Source of the DNA: Mercurialis annua
Lineage: Eukaryota > Streptophyta > Magnoliopsida > Malpighiales > Euphorbiaceae
Assembly (NCBI RefSeq): GCF_937616625.2
Contig: NC_065574.1
Coordinates: 28,770,501-28,834,500, forward strand
DNA length: 64,000 nucleotides
Reading direction: 5' to 3'
Every line of letters begins with the position of its first letter. The first letter of the stretch is position 1. Position numbers and translations under genes: made by a program. Shown here piece by piece: positions 1-13,200 of the stretch. The notes under the pieces were generated by a model. It had not been told where the DNA came from, did no database searches, and saw only the letters and a list, made by a program, of their open reading frames with translations.

Positions 1-812
1 CATTATGAAAAAAATCCAAATGTTTCACCTTTTTAGCGATTTAAGCCAAACTGTTACAAACGTTACGAAAAAAATACAAACGTTTCACCTTTTTAGCGAT
101 TAAAGCCAAATATTTACAAACGTTCTGAAACAAATCCAAACGATTCATCTTTTTAGCGATATAAGCCAAATGTTTACAAACGTTACAAAACAAATCCAAA
201 CGTTTCCTCTTTTTAGCAATTCGAGCTAAACGTTTACAAACGTTACAAAACAAATCCTAAAATTTCACCTTTTTTGCAATTTGAGCCAAACGTTACAAAA
301 CAAATCCAAGCGTTTCACCTTTTTAGCAATTTGAGCCAAACGTTACAAAACAAATCCAAACGTTTCGCCTTTTTAGCGATTTAAGCCAAACGTTTACTAA
401 CGTTACAAAACAAATCCAAACGTTTCGCCTTTTTAGCGATTTAAGCCAAACATTTACAAACGTTACAAAACAAATTCAAACGTTTCACATTTTTAGCGAT
501 TTAATCCAAATGTTTACAAACGTTACGAAATAAATCCAAACGTTTCACCTTTTTAGCAATTTGAGCCAAACGTTTACAAACTTAGCGAAACAAATGCAAA
601 CGTTTCACCTTTTTTAGCGATTGAAGCCAAATGTTTACAAACGTTACGAAACAAAACCAAACGTTTAAAACGTTAAGAAACAAAACCAAACGTTTCACCT
701 TTTTAGCGATTGAAGCAAAACGTTTACAAACGTTACAAAACAAATCCACGGGTTTAAAAACTTAGAAACAAATCCAAATGTTTAAAATGTTTACAAAACA
801 AATCCAAATGTT
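1..812 (-). repeat. satellite block, minus orientation
   Basis: Monomers read as the reverse complement (AAATCCAAACGTTTCACC, then TTTTTAGCGATTTAAGCC). The block ends at an inversion joint near 812, where the sequence turns through CCAAATGTTTGTTG into plus-orientation monomers. Confidence 0.85.
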
Positions 813-1760
813 TGTTGTTTTGTAACGTTTGTAAACGTTTGGCTTAAATCGCTAAAAAGGTTAAACGTTTGGTTTTGTTTCGTAATGTTTGTAAACGTTT
901 GGCTTCAATCGCTAAAAAGGTGAAACGTTTGGATTTGTTTCGTAACGTTTGTAAATGTTTGGCTGTAATCGCCAAAAAAGTGAAACGTTTGGATTTATTT
1001 TATAACATTTGTAAATGTTTGGCCTAAATCGCTAAAAAGAGTAAACGTTTGGATTTGTTTTGTATCGTTTGTAAACGTTTGGCTAAAGCCACTATAACGT
1101 TTGAAACGTTTGGATTTGTTTTGTAACGTTTGTAAACGTTTGGCTTCAATCGCTAAAAAGGTGAAACGTTTGGATTTCTTTCGTAATGTTTGTAAACGTT
1201 TCTCCAAACGTTTGGATTAAATTGCTAAAAAAGTGAAACGTTTTGATTTGTTTTGTAACGTTTATAAACGTTTGGCTTAAATCGCTAAAAAGGTGAATCG
1301 TTTTGATTTGTATTGTAACGTTTGTAAACGTTTGATTTCAATTGCTAAAAAGGTGAAATGTTTGGATTTGTTTTGTAACGTTTGTAAACGTTTGGCTTCA
1401 ATTGCTAAAAAGGTGAAATATTTGGTTTTGTTTCGTAACATTTGTAAACGTTTGGTTTTGTTCAGCAACGTTTGTAAACGTTTGACTTAAATTGCTAAAA
1501 AAGGTGAAACGTTTGGATTTTTTTTAACGTTTGTAAACGTTTAGCTTAAATCGGTAAAAAGGTGAAACGTTTGGATTTGTTTTGTAGCGTTTGTAAAGGT
1601 TTCTCTTAAATCGCTAACATTTGTAACTTGGATTTAAAGTTTTAGCGATTTGTTTCGTAACGTATTAAACGTTTGGTTTTGTTTCATAAAGTCTGTAAAA
1701 GTTTGGCTTCAATCGCTAAAAAGGTGAAACGTTTGGATTTGTTTTGTAACGTTTGTAAAA
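813..1760 (+). repeat. satellite block, plus orientation
   Basis: Plus-orientation monomers. The block contains an unusual one with GGCTAAAGCCACTATAACG near 1081. It ends at a joint of the form GTAAAAGTTACAAAACC, a small palindrome at the turn-over point. Confidence 0.85.
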
Positions 1761-2297
1761 GTTACAAAACCAAACCAAACGTTTCACCTTTTTAGCGATT
1801 TAAGCCAAAAGTTTGCAAACGTTACGAAACAAAACCAAACGTTTAAAACATTATGAAACGAATCCAAACGTTTCACCTTTTTAGCAATTTAAGCCAAACT
1901 TTTACAAACCCTACGAAAAAAATCCAAACGTTTCACCTTTTTAGCGATTTAAGCCAAAAATTTACAAACGTTACAAAAGAAATCAAACGTTTCACCTTTT
2001 TAGCGATTTAAACCTTCTTAGCAAACAAAACTAAACGTTTACAAACGTTACGAAACAAATCCAAATGTTTCACCTTTTTTAGCGATTTAAGCCAAGCGTT
2101 TACAAACGTTACGAAACAAAACCAAATGTTATGAAACAAAACCAAACGTTTAAAACGTTAAGAAACAAAACCAAACGTTTCACCTTTTTAGCGATTGAAG
2201 CAAAACGTTTACAAACATTACAAAACAAATCCACGGGTTTAAAAACTTAGAAACAAATCCAAATGTTTAAAACGTTTACAAAACAAATCCAAATGTT
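1761..2297 (-). repeat. satellite block, minus orientation
   Basis: Minus-orientation monomers. The block ends at the same CCAAATGTTTGTTG joint seen near 812, because the joint lies inside the 1485-bp duplication. Confidence 0.85.
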
Positions 2298-3245
2298 TGT
2301 TGTTTTGTAACGTTTGTAAACGTTTGGCTTAAATCGCTAAAAAGGTTAAACGTTTGGTTTTGTTTCGTAATGTTTGTAAACGTTTGGCTTCAATCGCTAA
2401 AAAGGTGAAACGTTTGGATTTGTTTCGTAACGTTTGTAAATGTTTGGCTGTAATCGCCAAAAAAGTGAAACGTTTGGATTTATTTTATAACATTTGTAAA
2501 TGTTTGGCCTAAATCGCTAAAAAGGGTAAATGTTTGGATTTGTTTTGTATCGTTTGTAAACGTTTGGCTAAAGCCACTATAACGTTTGAAACGTTTGGAT
2601 TTGTTTTGTAACGTTTGTAAACGTTTGGCTTCAATCGCTAAAAAGGTGAAACGTTTGGATTTCTTTCGTAATGTTTGTAAACGTTTCTCCAAACGTTTGG
2701 ATTAAATTGCTAAAAAAGTGAAACGTTTTGATTTGTTTTGTAACGTTTATAAACGTTTGGCTTAAATCGCTAAAAAGGTGAATCGTTTTAATTTGTATTG
2801 TAACGTTTGTAAACGTTTGATTTCAATTGCTAAAAAGGTGAAATGTTTGGATTTGTTTTGTAACGTTTGTAAACGTTTGGCTTCAATTGCTAAAAAGGTG
2901 AAATATTTGGTTTTGTTTCGTAACATTTGTAAACGTTTGGTTTTGTTTAGCAACGTTTGTAAACGTTTGACTTAAATTGCTAAAAAAGCTGAAACGTTTG
3001 GATTTTTTTTAACGTTTGTAAACGTTTAGCTTAAATCGGTAAAAAGGTGAAACGTTTGGATTTATTTTGTAGCGTTTGTAAAGGTTTCTTTTAAATCGCT
3101 AACATTCGTAACTTGGATTTAAAGTCTTAGCGATTTGTTTCGTAACGTATTAAAAGTTTGGTTTTGTTTCATAAAGTCTGTAAAAGTTTGGCTTCAATCG
3201 CTAAAAAGGTGAAACATTTGGATTTGTTTTGTAACGTTTGTAAAA
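2298..3245 (+). repeat. satellite block, plus orientation
   Basis: This is the second copy of the block at 813-1760, shifted by 1485 bases. It repeats the GGCTAAAGCCACTATAACG variant and the palindromic end joint. Confidence 0.85.
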
Positions 3246-4366
3246 GTTACAAAACCAAACCAAACGTTTCACCTTTTTAGCGATTTAAGCCAAAAGTTTG
3301 CAAACGTTACGAAACAAAACCAAACGTTTAAAACATTATGAAACGAATCCAAACGTTTCACCTTTTTAGCGATTTAAGCCAAACTTTTACAAACGTTACG
3401 AAAAAAATCCAAACGTTTCACCTTTTTAGCGATTTAAGCCAAAAATTTACAAACGTTACAAAAGAAATCAAACGTTTCACCTTTTTAGCGATTTAAACCT
3501 TCTTAGCAAACAAAACTAAACGTTTACAAACGTTACAAAACAAATCCAAATGTTTCACCTTTTTTAGCGATTTAAGCCAAGCGTTTACAAACGTTACGAA
3601 ACAAAACCAAATGTTATGAAACAAAACCAAACGTTTCACCTTTTTAGCTCTTTAAGACAAATGTTTACAAACGTTAGAAAAAAAATCCAAACGTTTCACC
3701 TTTTTAGCAATTTAAGCCAAATATTTACAAACGTTACGAAACAAATCCAAACGATTCACCTATTTAACGATTTAAGCCAAATGTTTACAAACGTTACAAA
3801 TCAAATCCAAACGTTTCACCTTTTTAAAAATTTGAGCCAAACGTTTATAAATGATACGAAACAAATCCAAACGTTTCCTCTTTTTAGCAATTTGAGCCAA
3901 ACGTTTACAAACGTTACAAAACAAATCCAAACATTTCACCGTTTTTGCAATTTGAGCCAAACATTACAAAACAAATCCAAGCGTTTCACCCTTTTAGCAA
4001 TTTGAGCCAAACGTTACAAAACAAATCCAAACGTTTACTAACGTTACAAAACAAATCCAAACGTTTCGCCTTTTTAGCAATTTAAGCCAAACATTTACAA
4101 ACGTTATAAAACCAATCCAAACGTTTCACATTTTTAGCGATTTAATCCAAACGTTTAGAAACGTTACGAAACATATTCAAACGTTTCACCTTTTTAGCAA
4201 TTTGAGCCAAACTTATACAAACGTTACGAAACAAATCCAAACATTTCACCCTTTTTAGCGATTGAAGCCAAACGTCTACAAACGTTACAAAACAAAACCA
4301 AACGTTTAAAACGTTAAGAAACAAATCCAAATGTTTAAAACCTTTACAAAACAAATCCAAACGTTT
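3246..4366 (-). repeat. satellite block, minus orientation
   Basis: Minus-orientation monomers. They give a 129-codon open frame on the plus strand that is only the repeat read through. The block ends at a third CCAAACGTTTGTTG-type inversion joint near 4366. Confidence 0.82.
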
Positions 4367-5030
4367 GTTGTTTTGTAACGTTTGTAAACGTTTGGCATAA
4401 ATAGCTAAAAAGGGGAAACGTTTGGTTTTGTTTCGTAACGTTTGTAAACGTTTGGCTTCAATCGCTAATAAGGTGAAATGTTTGGATTTGATTCGTAACG
4501 TTTGTAAACGTTTGACTTCAATTACTAAAAACGTGAAACGTTTGGATTTGTTTTATAATGTTTGTAAACGTTTGGCTTAAATCGCTAAAAAAGGTAAACG
4601 TTTGGATTTGTTTTGTATCGTTTGGCTAAAGCCACTATAACATTTGGATTTGTTTTGTAAAGTTTGTGAAGGTTTGGATTCAATCGCTAAAAAGGTGAAA
4701 CGTTTGGATTTGTTTCGTAATGTTTGTAAATGTTTCTCCAAACGTTTGGTATTAAATTGCTAAAAAAGTGAAACGTTTGGATTTGTTTCATAACGTTTGT
4801 AAACGTTTGGCTTAAATCGCTAAAAAGGTGAATCGTTTGGATTTTTTTTGTAACGTTTGTAAACGTTTGGCTTAGATCGCTAAAAAGGTGAAATGTTTAG
4901 ATTTGTTTTGTAACATTTAAAACGTTTGGCTGTAAACGTTTGGCTTATATTGCTAAAAAGGTAGGGGAAACGTTTCGATTTATTTCTTATCGTTTTAAAA
5001 CGTTTGGCATCAATCGCGTAACGTTTGTAA
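4367..5030 (+). repeat. satellite block, plus orientation
   Basis: Plus-orientation monomers, ending near 5030 where GTAACGTTTGTAAACAAACG turns over into minus monomers. From about 4461 onward it belongs to the first copy of the 4.5-kb duplication. Confidence 0.8.
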
Positions 5031-5650
5031 ACAAACGTTTCACCATTTTAGCGATTTATGCCAAACGTTTACCTTTTTCGCAATTTAAGCCAAACGTTTA
5101 CAAACGTGTTTAAATCGCTAAAAAAGCCAAACGTTTACAACGTTATTACAAAACAAATCCAAACTTTTCGCCTTTTTTATCTATTTAAGCCAAACGTTTG
5201 CAAACAATACGAAACAAATCCAAACGTTTCAACTTTTTAGCGATTTAAGCTAAACGTTTACAATCGTTACGAAACAAATCCAAGGGTTTCACCTTTTTAA
5301 CAATTTAAGCTAACCATTTACAAACATTACAAAACAAATCCAAACGTTTCCCCATTTTAGCAATTTAAGCCAAACGTTTACAAACGTTACGAAACAAATC
5401 TAAACGTTTCACCTTTTTAGCAATTTAAGCAAACGTTTACAAACGTAACGAAACAAATCCAAATATTTAAAATGCAACGAAACAAATCCAAACGTTTCAC
5501 CTTTTTAGCGATTTAAGCCAAATGTTACCAAACAAATCCAAACGTTTAAAACGTTACGAGACAAATCCAAATGTTTCACATTTTTAGTTAAGCCAAACGT
5601 TTACAAACGTTACGAAACAAATCCATGCTTTTCACCTTTTTAACGATTGC
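5031..5650 (-). repeat. satellite block, minus orientation
   Basis: Minus-orientation monomers with a small hybrid stretch near 5105-5130, where a plus fragment (TTTAAATCGCTAAAAAAG) abuts minus sequence. The block turns over at TTGCAGCTCAAATTGC near 5650. Confidence 0.8.
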
Positions 5651-8600
5651 AGCTCAAATTGCTAAAAAGGTGAAATGTTTGTATTTGTTTTGTAACGTTT
5701 GAAAACGTTTGGCTTCAATCGTTAAAAAGGTAAAACGTTTTGTTTTGTAATGTTTACAAAACGTTTCACCTTTTAACCGTTTGGTTTTGTTTCGTAATGT
5801 TTGTAAACGTTTGTCTTCAATTGCTAAAAAGGTGAAACGTTTGTATTTGTTTTGTAACGTTTGTAAACGTTTGGCTTAAATCGCTAAAAAGGTGAAATAT
5901 TTGGTTTTGTTTCGTAACGTTTGTAAACGTTTGGTTTTGTTTAGTAACATTTGTAAACGTTTGGCTTAAATTGCTAAAAAAGGTGAAACGTTTGGATTTG
6001 TTTTATAACGTTTGTAAACATTTAGCTTAAACCGCTAAAAATGATAAACGTTTGGATTAAATTGCAAAAAAGGCGAAACCTTTGGCTTAAATCACTAAAA
6101 ATCTGAAATGTTTGGATTTATATTGTGACGTTTGTAAACGTTTGGCTTAAATCGCTAAACAGGTGAAACGTTTGGATTTTTTTCGTAACCTTTTAAAGTC
6201 TTGGATTTGTTTCGTAACGTTTACAAACATTTGGCTTATATTTGAGAAAAAGGGGAAACGTTTGGATTTGTTTCGTAACGTTTGTTAGCATTTGGCTTAA
6301 ATAGATAAAAAGGTGAAAAGTTTGGATTTTTTTTTGTAACGTTTGGAAATGTTAAGAAACAAATCCAAACGTCTGGATTTATTTCGTAGCGTTTGTAAAC
6401 GTTTGGCTTAAATTGCTAAAAAGGTGAAATGTTTGGATTTGTTTTGTAAACGTTTGGCTCAAATTGCTAAAAAGGTGAAACGTTTGGATTAGTTTCGTAA
6501 CGATTGTAAACGTTTTGTTTTTTTGTTGCGTTTGCAAACGTTTGGCTTAAATCGCAAAACGTTTGGCTTTAATCGTTAAAAAGTGGAAACGTTTGAATTT
6601 GTTTTGTAACGTTTGTAAACGTTTGGCTTAAATTGCTAAAAAGGTGAAACGTTTGGATTTGTTTAGTAATGTTTGTCAACGTTTGGCTTAAATTCCTAAA
6701 AAGGTGAAATGTTTGGATTTGTTTTGTAATGTTTGTACGTTTGGCTTCAATCGCTAAAAAGGTGAAACGTTTATATTTGTTTTGTAACGTTTTAAACGTT
6801 TGGTTTTATTTTGTAATGTTTTAAACGCTTTGATTTGTTTCGTAACGTTTGTAAACGTTTGGCTTAAATCGCTAAAAAGGTGAAACATTTGGATTTGTTT
6901 TGTAACGTTTGTAAACGTTTGGCTTAAATCGCTAAAAAGGTGAAACGTTTGGATTTGTTTCGTATCATTTGTAAACGTTTGGCTTAAATTGTTAAGAAGG
7001 TGAAATGTTTGGATTTCTTTCGTAACGTTTGTAAATGTTTGGCATAACTCGCTAAAAAGGTAAAATGTTTGGATTAAATTGCTAAAAAGGTGGAACATTT
7101 GGATTTATTTCGTAACATTTGTAATCATTTGGTTTGGATTAAATCGCTAAAAAGGTAAAACATTTGGATTTAATTTGTAATGTTTGTAAATGTTTGGCTT
7201 AAATCGCTAAAAAGGTGAAACGTTTGGATTTGTTTCGTAACGTCTGTTAACGTTTGGCTTCAATCACTAAAAAGGGGAAACATTTTGATTTGTTTTGTAA
7301 CTTTTGTAAACGTTTAGCTCAAATTGCTAAAAAGGTGAAACATTTGGATTTGTTTTGTACGTTTGTAAACGTTTGGCTTAAATCACTAAAAAGGTGAAAC
7401 GTTTGGCTTTGCTTTGTAATGTTTGTAAACGTTTGGCTCAAATTGTTAAAAAAGGGAAACGTTTGGATTTGTTTTGTAATGTTTGTAAACGTTTGGTGTA
7501 AATTGCTAAAAAGGAGAAATGTTTGGATTTGTTTCGTAACGTTTGTAATCGTTTCGTTTTTTTTTTTTGTAACGTTTGTAAACGTTTGGATTAAATCGCT
7601 AAACGTTTGACTTCAATCGCTAAAAAGGTAAAACTTTTTGATTTGTTTCGTAACATTTTAAACACTTGAATTTGTTTCGGAACGTTTGTAAACGTTTGGC
7701 TGAAATTGCTAAAAAGGTTTGGGTACAATCGCTAAAAAAGGTGAAGCGTTTGGATTTGTTTCGTAACGTTTGTAAACGTTTGGCATAAATCGCTAAAAAG
7801 GTGAAACGTTTGGATTAAATTCCTAAAAAGGTGAAAGGTTTGGATTTGTTTCGTAACATTTGTAAACGTTTGGTTTGGATTAAATTGCTAAAAAGGTGAA
7901 ACGTTTGGATTTGATTTGTAACGTTTGTAAACGTTTGGCTTAAATTGCTAAAAAGGGGAAGCATTTGGATTTGTTTTGTAACGTTTCTAAACGTTTGGCT
8001 CAAATTAATAAAAAAGGTGAAACATTTGGATTTGTTTCGTTACGTTTGTAAACGTTTGGCTTAAATTGCTAAAAAGGTGAAACGTTTGGATTTTTTTCTA
8101 ACGTTTGTAAACGTTTGGCTCAAATTGCTTAATAGGTGAAACGTTTGGATTTGTTTCGTAAAGTTTGTAAACTTTTGGTTTTGTTTTGTAACGTTTATAA
8201 ACGTTTGGCTCAAATCGCTAAACGTTTGGCTTCAATCACTAAAAAGGTAAAATGTTTGGATTTGTTTCGTAATGTTTTAAACGCTTGGATTTGTTTCGTA
8301 ATGTTTGTAAACGTTTGGCTTAATTCGCTAAAAAGGTTTGACTTCAATTGCTAAAAAAGGTGAAACGTTTGGATTTGTTTCGTAAAGTTTGTAAACGTTT
8401 AGCATAAATCGGTAAAAAGGTGAAACGTTTGGATTAAATCGCTAAAAGGGGAAATATTTGGATTTATTTTGTAACGTTTGTAAACGTTTGGCTTAAATTG
8501 CTAAAAAGGTGAAACGTTTGGATTTGTTTCGTAACGTTTGTAAACGTTTGGCTTAAGTCGCTAAAAAGGGGAAACGTTTGGATTAAATAGCTAAAAAGGT

Positions 8601-9515
8601 GAAACGTTTGGGTTTGTTTTGCAACGTTTGTAAACGTTTGGCTCAAATTGCTAAAAAGGCGAAATGTTTGGATTTGTTTTGTAACGTTTGTAAACGTTTG
8701 GCGCAAATTGCAAAGAAGGTGAAACATTTGGATTTGTTTCGTAACCTTTGTAAATGTTTGGTTTTGTTTTGTAACGCTTGTAAACGTTGGCTTCAATCGC
8801 TAAAAAAGTAAAACGTTTGGATTTGTTTCATAACGTTTTAAAGGCTTGGATTTGTTTCGTAACGTTTGTAAGGGTTTGGCTTAAATTGCTAAATAGCTGA
8901 AAAATTTGGTTTTGTTTCGTAATGTTTGTAAACATTTATCTTAATTCGCTAATAAGGTGAAATGTTTGGATTTGATTCGTAACGTTTGTAAACGTTTGGC
9001 TTCAATTACTAAAAACGTGAAACGTTTGGATTTGTTTTATAACGTTTGTAAACGTTTGGCTTAAATCGCTAAAAAAGGTAAACTTTTGGATTTGTTTTGT
9101 ATCGTTTGGCTAAAGCCACTATAACATTTGGGTTTGTTTTGTAACATTTGTGAACGTTTGGATTCAATCGCTAAAAAGGTGAAACGTTTGGATTTGTCTC
9201 GTAATGTTTGTAAATGTTTCTCCAAACGTTTGGTATTAAATTGCTAAAAAAGTGAAACGTTTGGATTTGTTTCATAACGTTTGTAAACGTTTGGCTTAAA
9301 TCGCTAAAAAGGTGCATCGTTTGGATTTGTTTTGAAACGTTTGTAAACGTTTGGCTTAGATCGCTAAAAAGGTGAAATGTTTGGATTTGTTTTGTAACAT
9401 TTAAAACGTTTGGCTGTAAACGTCTGGCTTAGATTGCTAAAAAGGTAGGGGAAACGTTTCGATTTATTTCTTATCGTTTTAAAACGTTTGGCTTCAATCG
9501 CGTAACGTTTGTAAA
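5651..9515 (+). repeat. satellite block, plus orientation
   Basis: Long plus-orientation run, interrupted only by a tiny flip near 5745-5780. It contains the marker monomer GGCTTTGCTTTGTAATG at 7405, which recurs through both arms. Several monomers have lost or gained a 30-bp half, for example near 8430 and 8590. Confidence 0.85.
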
Positions 9516-10234
9516 AAACGTTTCACCATTTTAGCGATTTATGCCAAACGTTTACCTTTTTCGCAATTTAAGCCAAACGTTTACAAACGTGTTTAAATCG
9601 CTAAAAATGCCAAACGTTTACAAACGTTATTACAAAACAAATCCAAACTTTTCGCCTTTTTTATCTATTTAAGCCAAACGTTTACAAACGTGTTTAAATC
9701 GCTAAAAAAGCCAAACGTTTACAAACGTTATTACAAAACAAATCCAAACTTTTCGCCTTTTTTATCTATTTAAGCCAAACGTTTACAAACGTTACGAAAC
9801 AAATCCAAACGTTTCAACTTTTTAGCGATTTAAGCTAAACGTTTACAAACGTTACGAAACAAATCCAAGCGTTTCACCTTTTTAGCAATTTAAGCTAACC
9901 ATTTACAAACATTACAAAACAAATCCAAACGTTTCCCCATTTTAGCAATTTAAGCCAAACGTTTACAAACGTTACGAAACAAATCCAAACATTTCACCTT
10001 TTTAGCAATTTAAGCCAAACGTTTACAAACATAACGAAACAAATTCAAATATTTAAAATGCTACGAAACAAATCCAAACGTTTCACCTTTTTAGCGATTT
10101 AAGCCAAACGTTACCAAACAAATCCAAACGTTTAAAACGTTACGAGACAAATCCAAATGTTTCACATTTTTAGTTAAGCCAAACGTTTACAAACGTTACG
10201 AAACAAATCCAAGCTTTTCACCTTTTTAACGATT
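9516..10234 (-). repeat. satellite block, minus orientation
   Basis: Counterpart of 5031-5650 in the second copy of the 4.5-kb duplication. It is about 100 bases longer, because the unit containing CGCCTTTTTTATCTATTTAA occurs twice in tandem (about 9590-9770). Confidence 0.82.
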
Positions 10235-13200
10235 GCAGCTCAAATTGCTAAAAAGGTGAAATGTTTGGATTTGTTTTGTAACGTTTGAAAACATTTGGCT
10301 TCAATCCTGAAAAAGGTAAAACGTTTTGTTTTGTAATGTTTACAAAACATTTCACCTTTTAACCGTTTGGTTTTATTTCGTAACGTTTGTAAACGTTTGT
10401 CTTCAATTGCTAAAAAGGTGAAACGTTTGTATTTGTTTTGTAATGTTTGTAAACATTTGGCTTAAATCGCTAAAAAGGTGAAATGTTTGGTTTTGTTTCG
10501 TAACCTTTGTAAACGTTTGGTTTTGTTTAGTAACGTTTGTAAACATTTGGCTTAAATTGCTAAAAAAGGTGAAACGTTTGGATTTGTTTTATAACGTTTG
10601 TAAACATTTAGCTTAAACCGCTAAAAATGATAAACGTTTGGATTAAATTAAAAAAAAGGCAAAACCTTTGGCTTAAATCGCTAAAAATCTGAAATGTTTG
10701 GATTTGTTTTGTGACGTTTGTAAACGTTTGGCTTAAATCGCTAAACAGGTGAAACGTTTGGATTTTTATCGTAACCTTTTAAAGTCTTGGATTTGTTTCG
10801 TAACGTTTATAAACATTTGGCTTATATTTGAGAAAAAGGGGAAACGTTTGGATTTGTTTCGTAACGTTTGTTAGCATTTGGCTTAAATTGCTAAAAAGGT
10901 GAAACGTTTGGATTTTTTTTTGTAACGTTTGGAAATGTTAAGAAACAAATCCAAACGTTTGGATTTGTTTCGTAGCATTTGTAAACGTTTGGCTTAAATT
11001 GCTAAAAAGGTGAAATGTTTGGATTTGTTTTGTAACGTTTGTAAACGTTTGGCTCAAATTGCTAAAAAGGCGAAACGTTTGGATTAGTTTCGTAACGATT
11101 GTAAACGTTTTGTTTTTTTTGTTGCGTTTGCAAACGTTTGGCTTAAATCGCAAAACGTTTGGCTTTAATCGTTAAAAAGGGGAAACGTTTGAATTTGTTT
11201 TGTAACGTTTGTAAACGTTTGGCTTAAATTGCTAAAAAGGTGAAACGTTTGGATTTGTTTAGTAATGTTTGTCAACGTTTGGCTTAAATTCCTAAAAAGG
11301 TGACATGTTTGGATTTGTTTTGTAATGTTTGTACGTTTGGCTTCGATCGCTAAAAAGGTGAAACGTTTGTATTTGTTTTGTAACGTTTTAAACGTTTGGT
11401 TTTATTTTGTAATGTTTTAAACGCTTGGATTTGTTTCGTAACGTTTGTAAACGTTTGGCTTAAATCGCTAAAAAGGTGAAACGTTTGGATTTGTTTTATA
11501 ACGTTTGTAAACGTTTGGCTTAAATCGCTAAAAAGGTGAAACATTTGGATTTGTTTCGTATCATTTGTAAACGTTTGGCTTAAATTGTTAAGAAGGTGAA
11601 ACATTTGGATTTCTTTCGTAACGTTTGTAAATGTTTGGCATAACTCGCTAAAAGGGTAAAATGTTTGGATTAAATTGCTAAAAAGGTGGAACGTTTGGAT
11701 TTGTTTCGTAACATTTGTAATCATTTGGTTTGGATTAAATCGCTAAAAAGGTAAAACATTTGGATTTGATTTGTAATGTTTGTAAATGTTTGGCTTAAAT
11801 CGCCAAAAAGGTGAAACGTTTGGATTTGTTTCGTAACGTCTGTTAACGTTTGGCTTTAATCACTAAAAAGGGGAAACGTTTGGATTTGTTTGGTAACTTT
11901 TGTAAACGTTTAGCTCAAATTGCTAAAAAGGTGAAACATTTGGATTTGTTTTGTACGTTTGTAAACGTTTGGCTTAAATAACTAAAAAGGTGAAACTTTT
12001 GGCTTTGCTTTGTAATGTTTGTAAACGTTTGGCTCAAATTGTTAAAAAAGGAAAACGTTTGGATTTGTTTTGAAATGTTTGTAAACGTTTGGTTCAAATT
12101 GCTAATAAGGAGAAACGTTTGGATTTGTTTCGTAACGTTTGTAATCGTTTGGTTTTGTTTTGTAACGTTTGTAAACGTTTGGCTTAAATCGCTTAACGTT
12201 TGACTTCAATCGCTAAAAAGGTAAAACGTTTTGATTTGTTTCGTAACGTTTTAAACGCTTGAATTTGTTTCGTAACGTTTGTAAACCTTTGGCTGAAATT
12301 GCTAAAAAGGTTTGGGTACAATCGCTAAAAAAGGTGAAACGTTTGGATTTGTTTCGTAACGTTTGTAAACGTTTGGCATAAATCGCTAAAAAGGGGAAAC
12401 GTTTGGATTAAATTCCTAAAAAGGTGAAAAGTTTGGATTTGTTTCGTAACATTTGTAAACGTTTGGTTTGGATTAAATTGCTAAAAAGGTGAAACGTTTG
12501 GATTTGATTTGTAACGTTTGTAAACGTTTGGCTTAAATTGCTAAAAAGGGGAAACATTTGGATTTGTTTTGTAACGTTTTTAAAAGTTATGCTCAAATTA
12601 ATAAAAAAGGTGAAACATTTGGATTTGTTTCGTTATGTTTGTAAACGTTTGGCTTAAATTGCTAAAAAGGTGAAACGTTTAGATTAAATCGCTAAAAAGG
12701 TGAAACGTTTGGATTTTTTTTCTAACGTTTGTAAACGTTTGGCTCAAATTGCTTAATAGGGGAAACGTTTGGATTTGTTTCGTAAAGTTTGTAAACTTTT
12801 GGTTTTGTTTTGTAACGTTTATAAACGTTTGGCTCAAATCGCTAAACGTTTGGCTTCAATCACTAAAAAGGGAAAATGTTTGGATTTGTTTCGTAATGTT
12901 TTAAACGCTTGGATTTGTTTCGTAATGTTTGTAAACGTTTGGCTTAATTCGCTAAAAAGGTTTGACTTCAATTGCTAAAAAAGGTGAAACGCTTGGATTT
13001 GTTTCGTAAAGTTTGTAAACGTTTAGCATAAATCGCTAAAAAGGTGAAACGTTTGGATTAAATCGCTAAAAGGGGAAATATTTGGATTTATTTTGTAACG
13101 TGTGTAAACGTTTGGCTTAAATTGCTAAAAAGGTAAAACGTTTGGATTTGTTTCGTAACGTTTGTAAACGTTTGGCTTAAATCGCTAAAAAGGGGAAACG

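Larger units (their letters stand above)
643..3612. repeat. 1485-bp tandem duplication within the satellite
   Basis: Positions from about 643 recur 1485 bases later, from about 2128. The copies share private variants and both orientation switches: predicted open frames at 995-1207 and 2480-2692 are identical, and others nearby differ by a residue or two. The edges are approximate because they fall inside repeat monomers. Confidence 0.85.
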
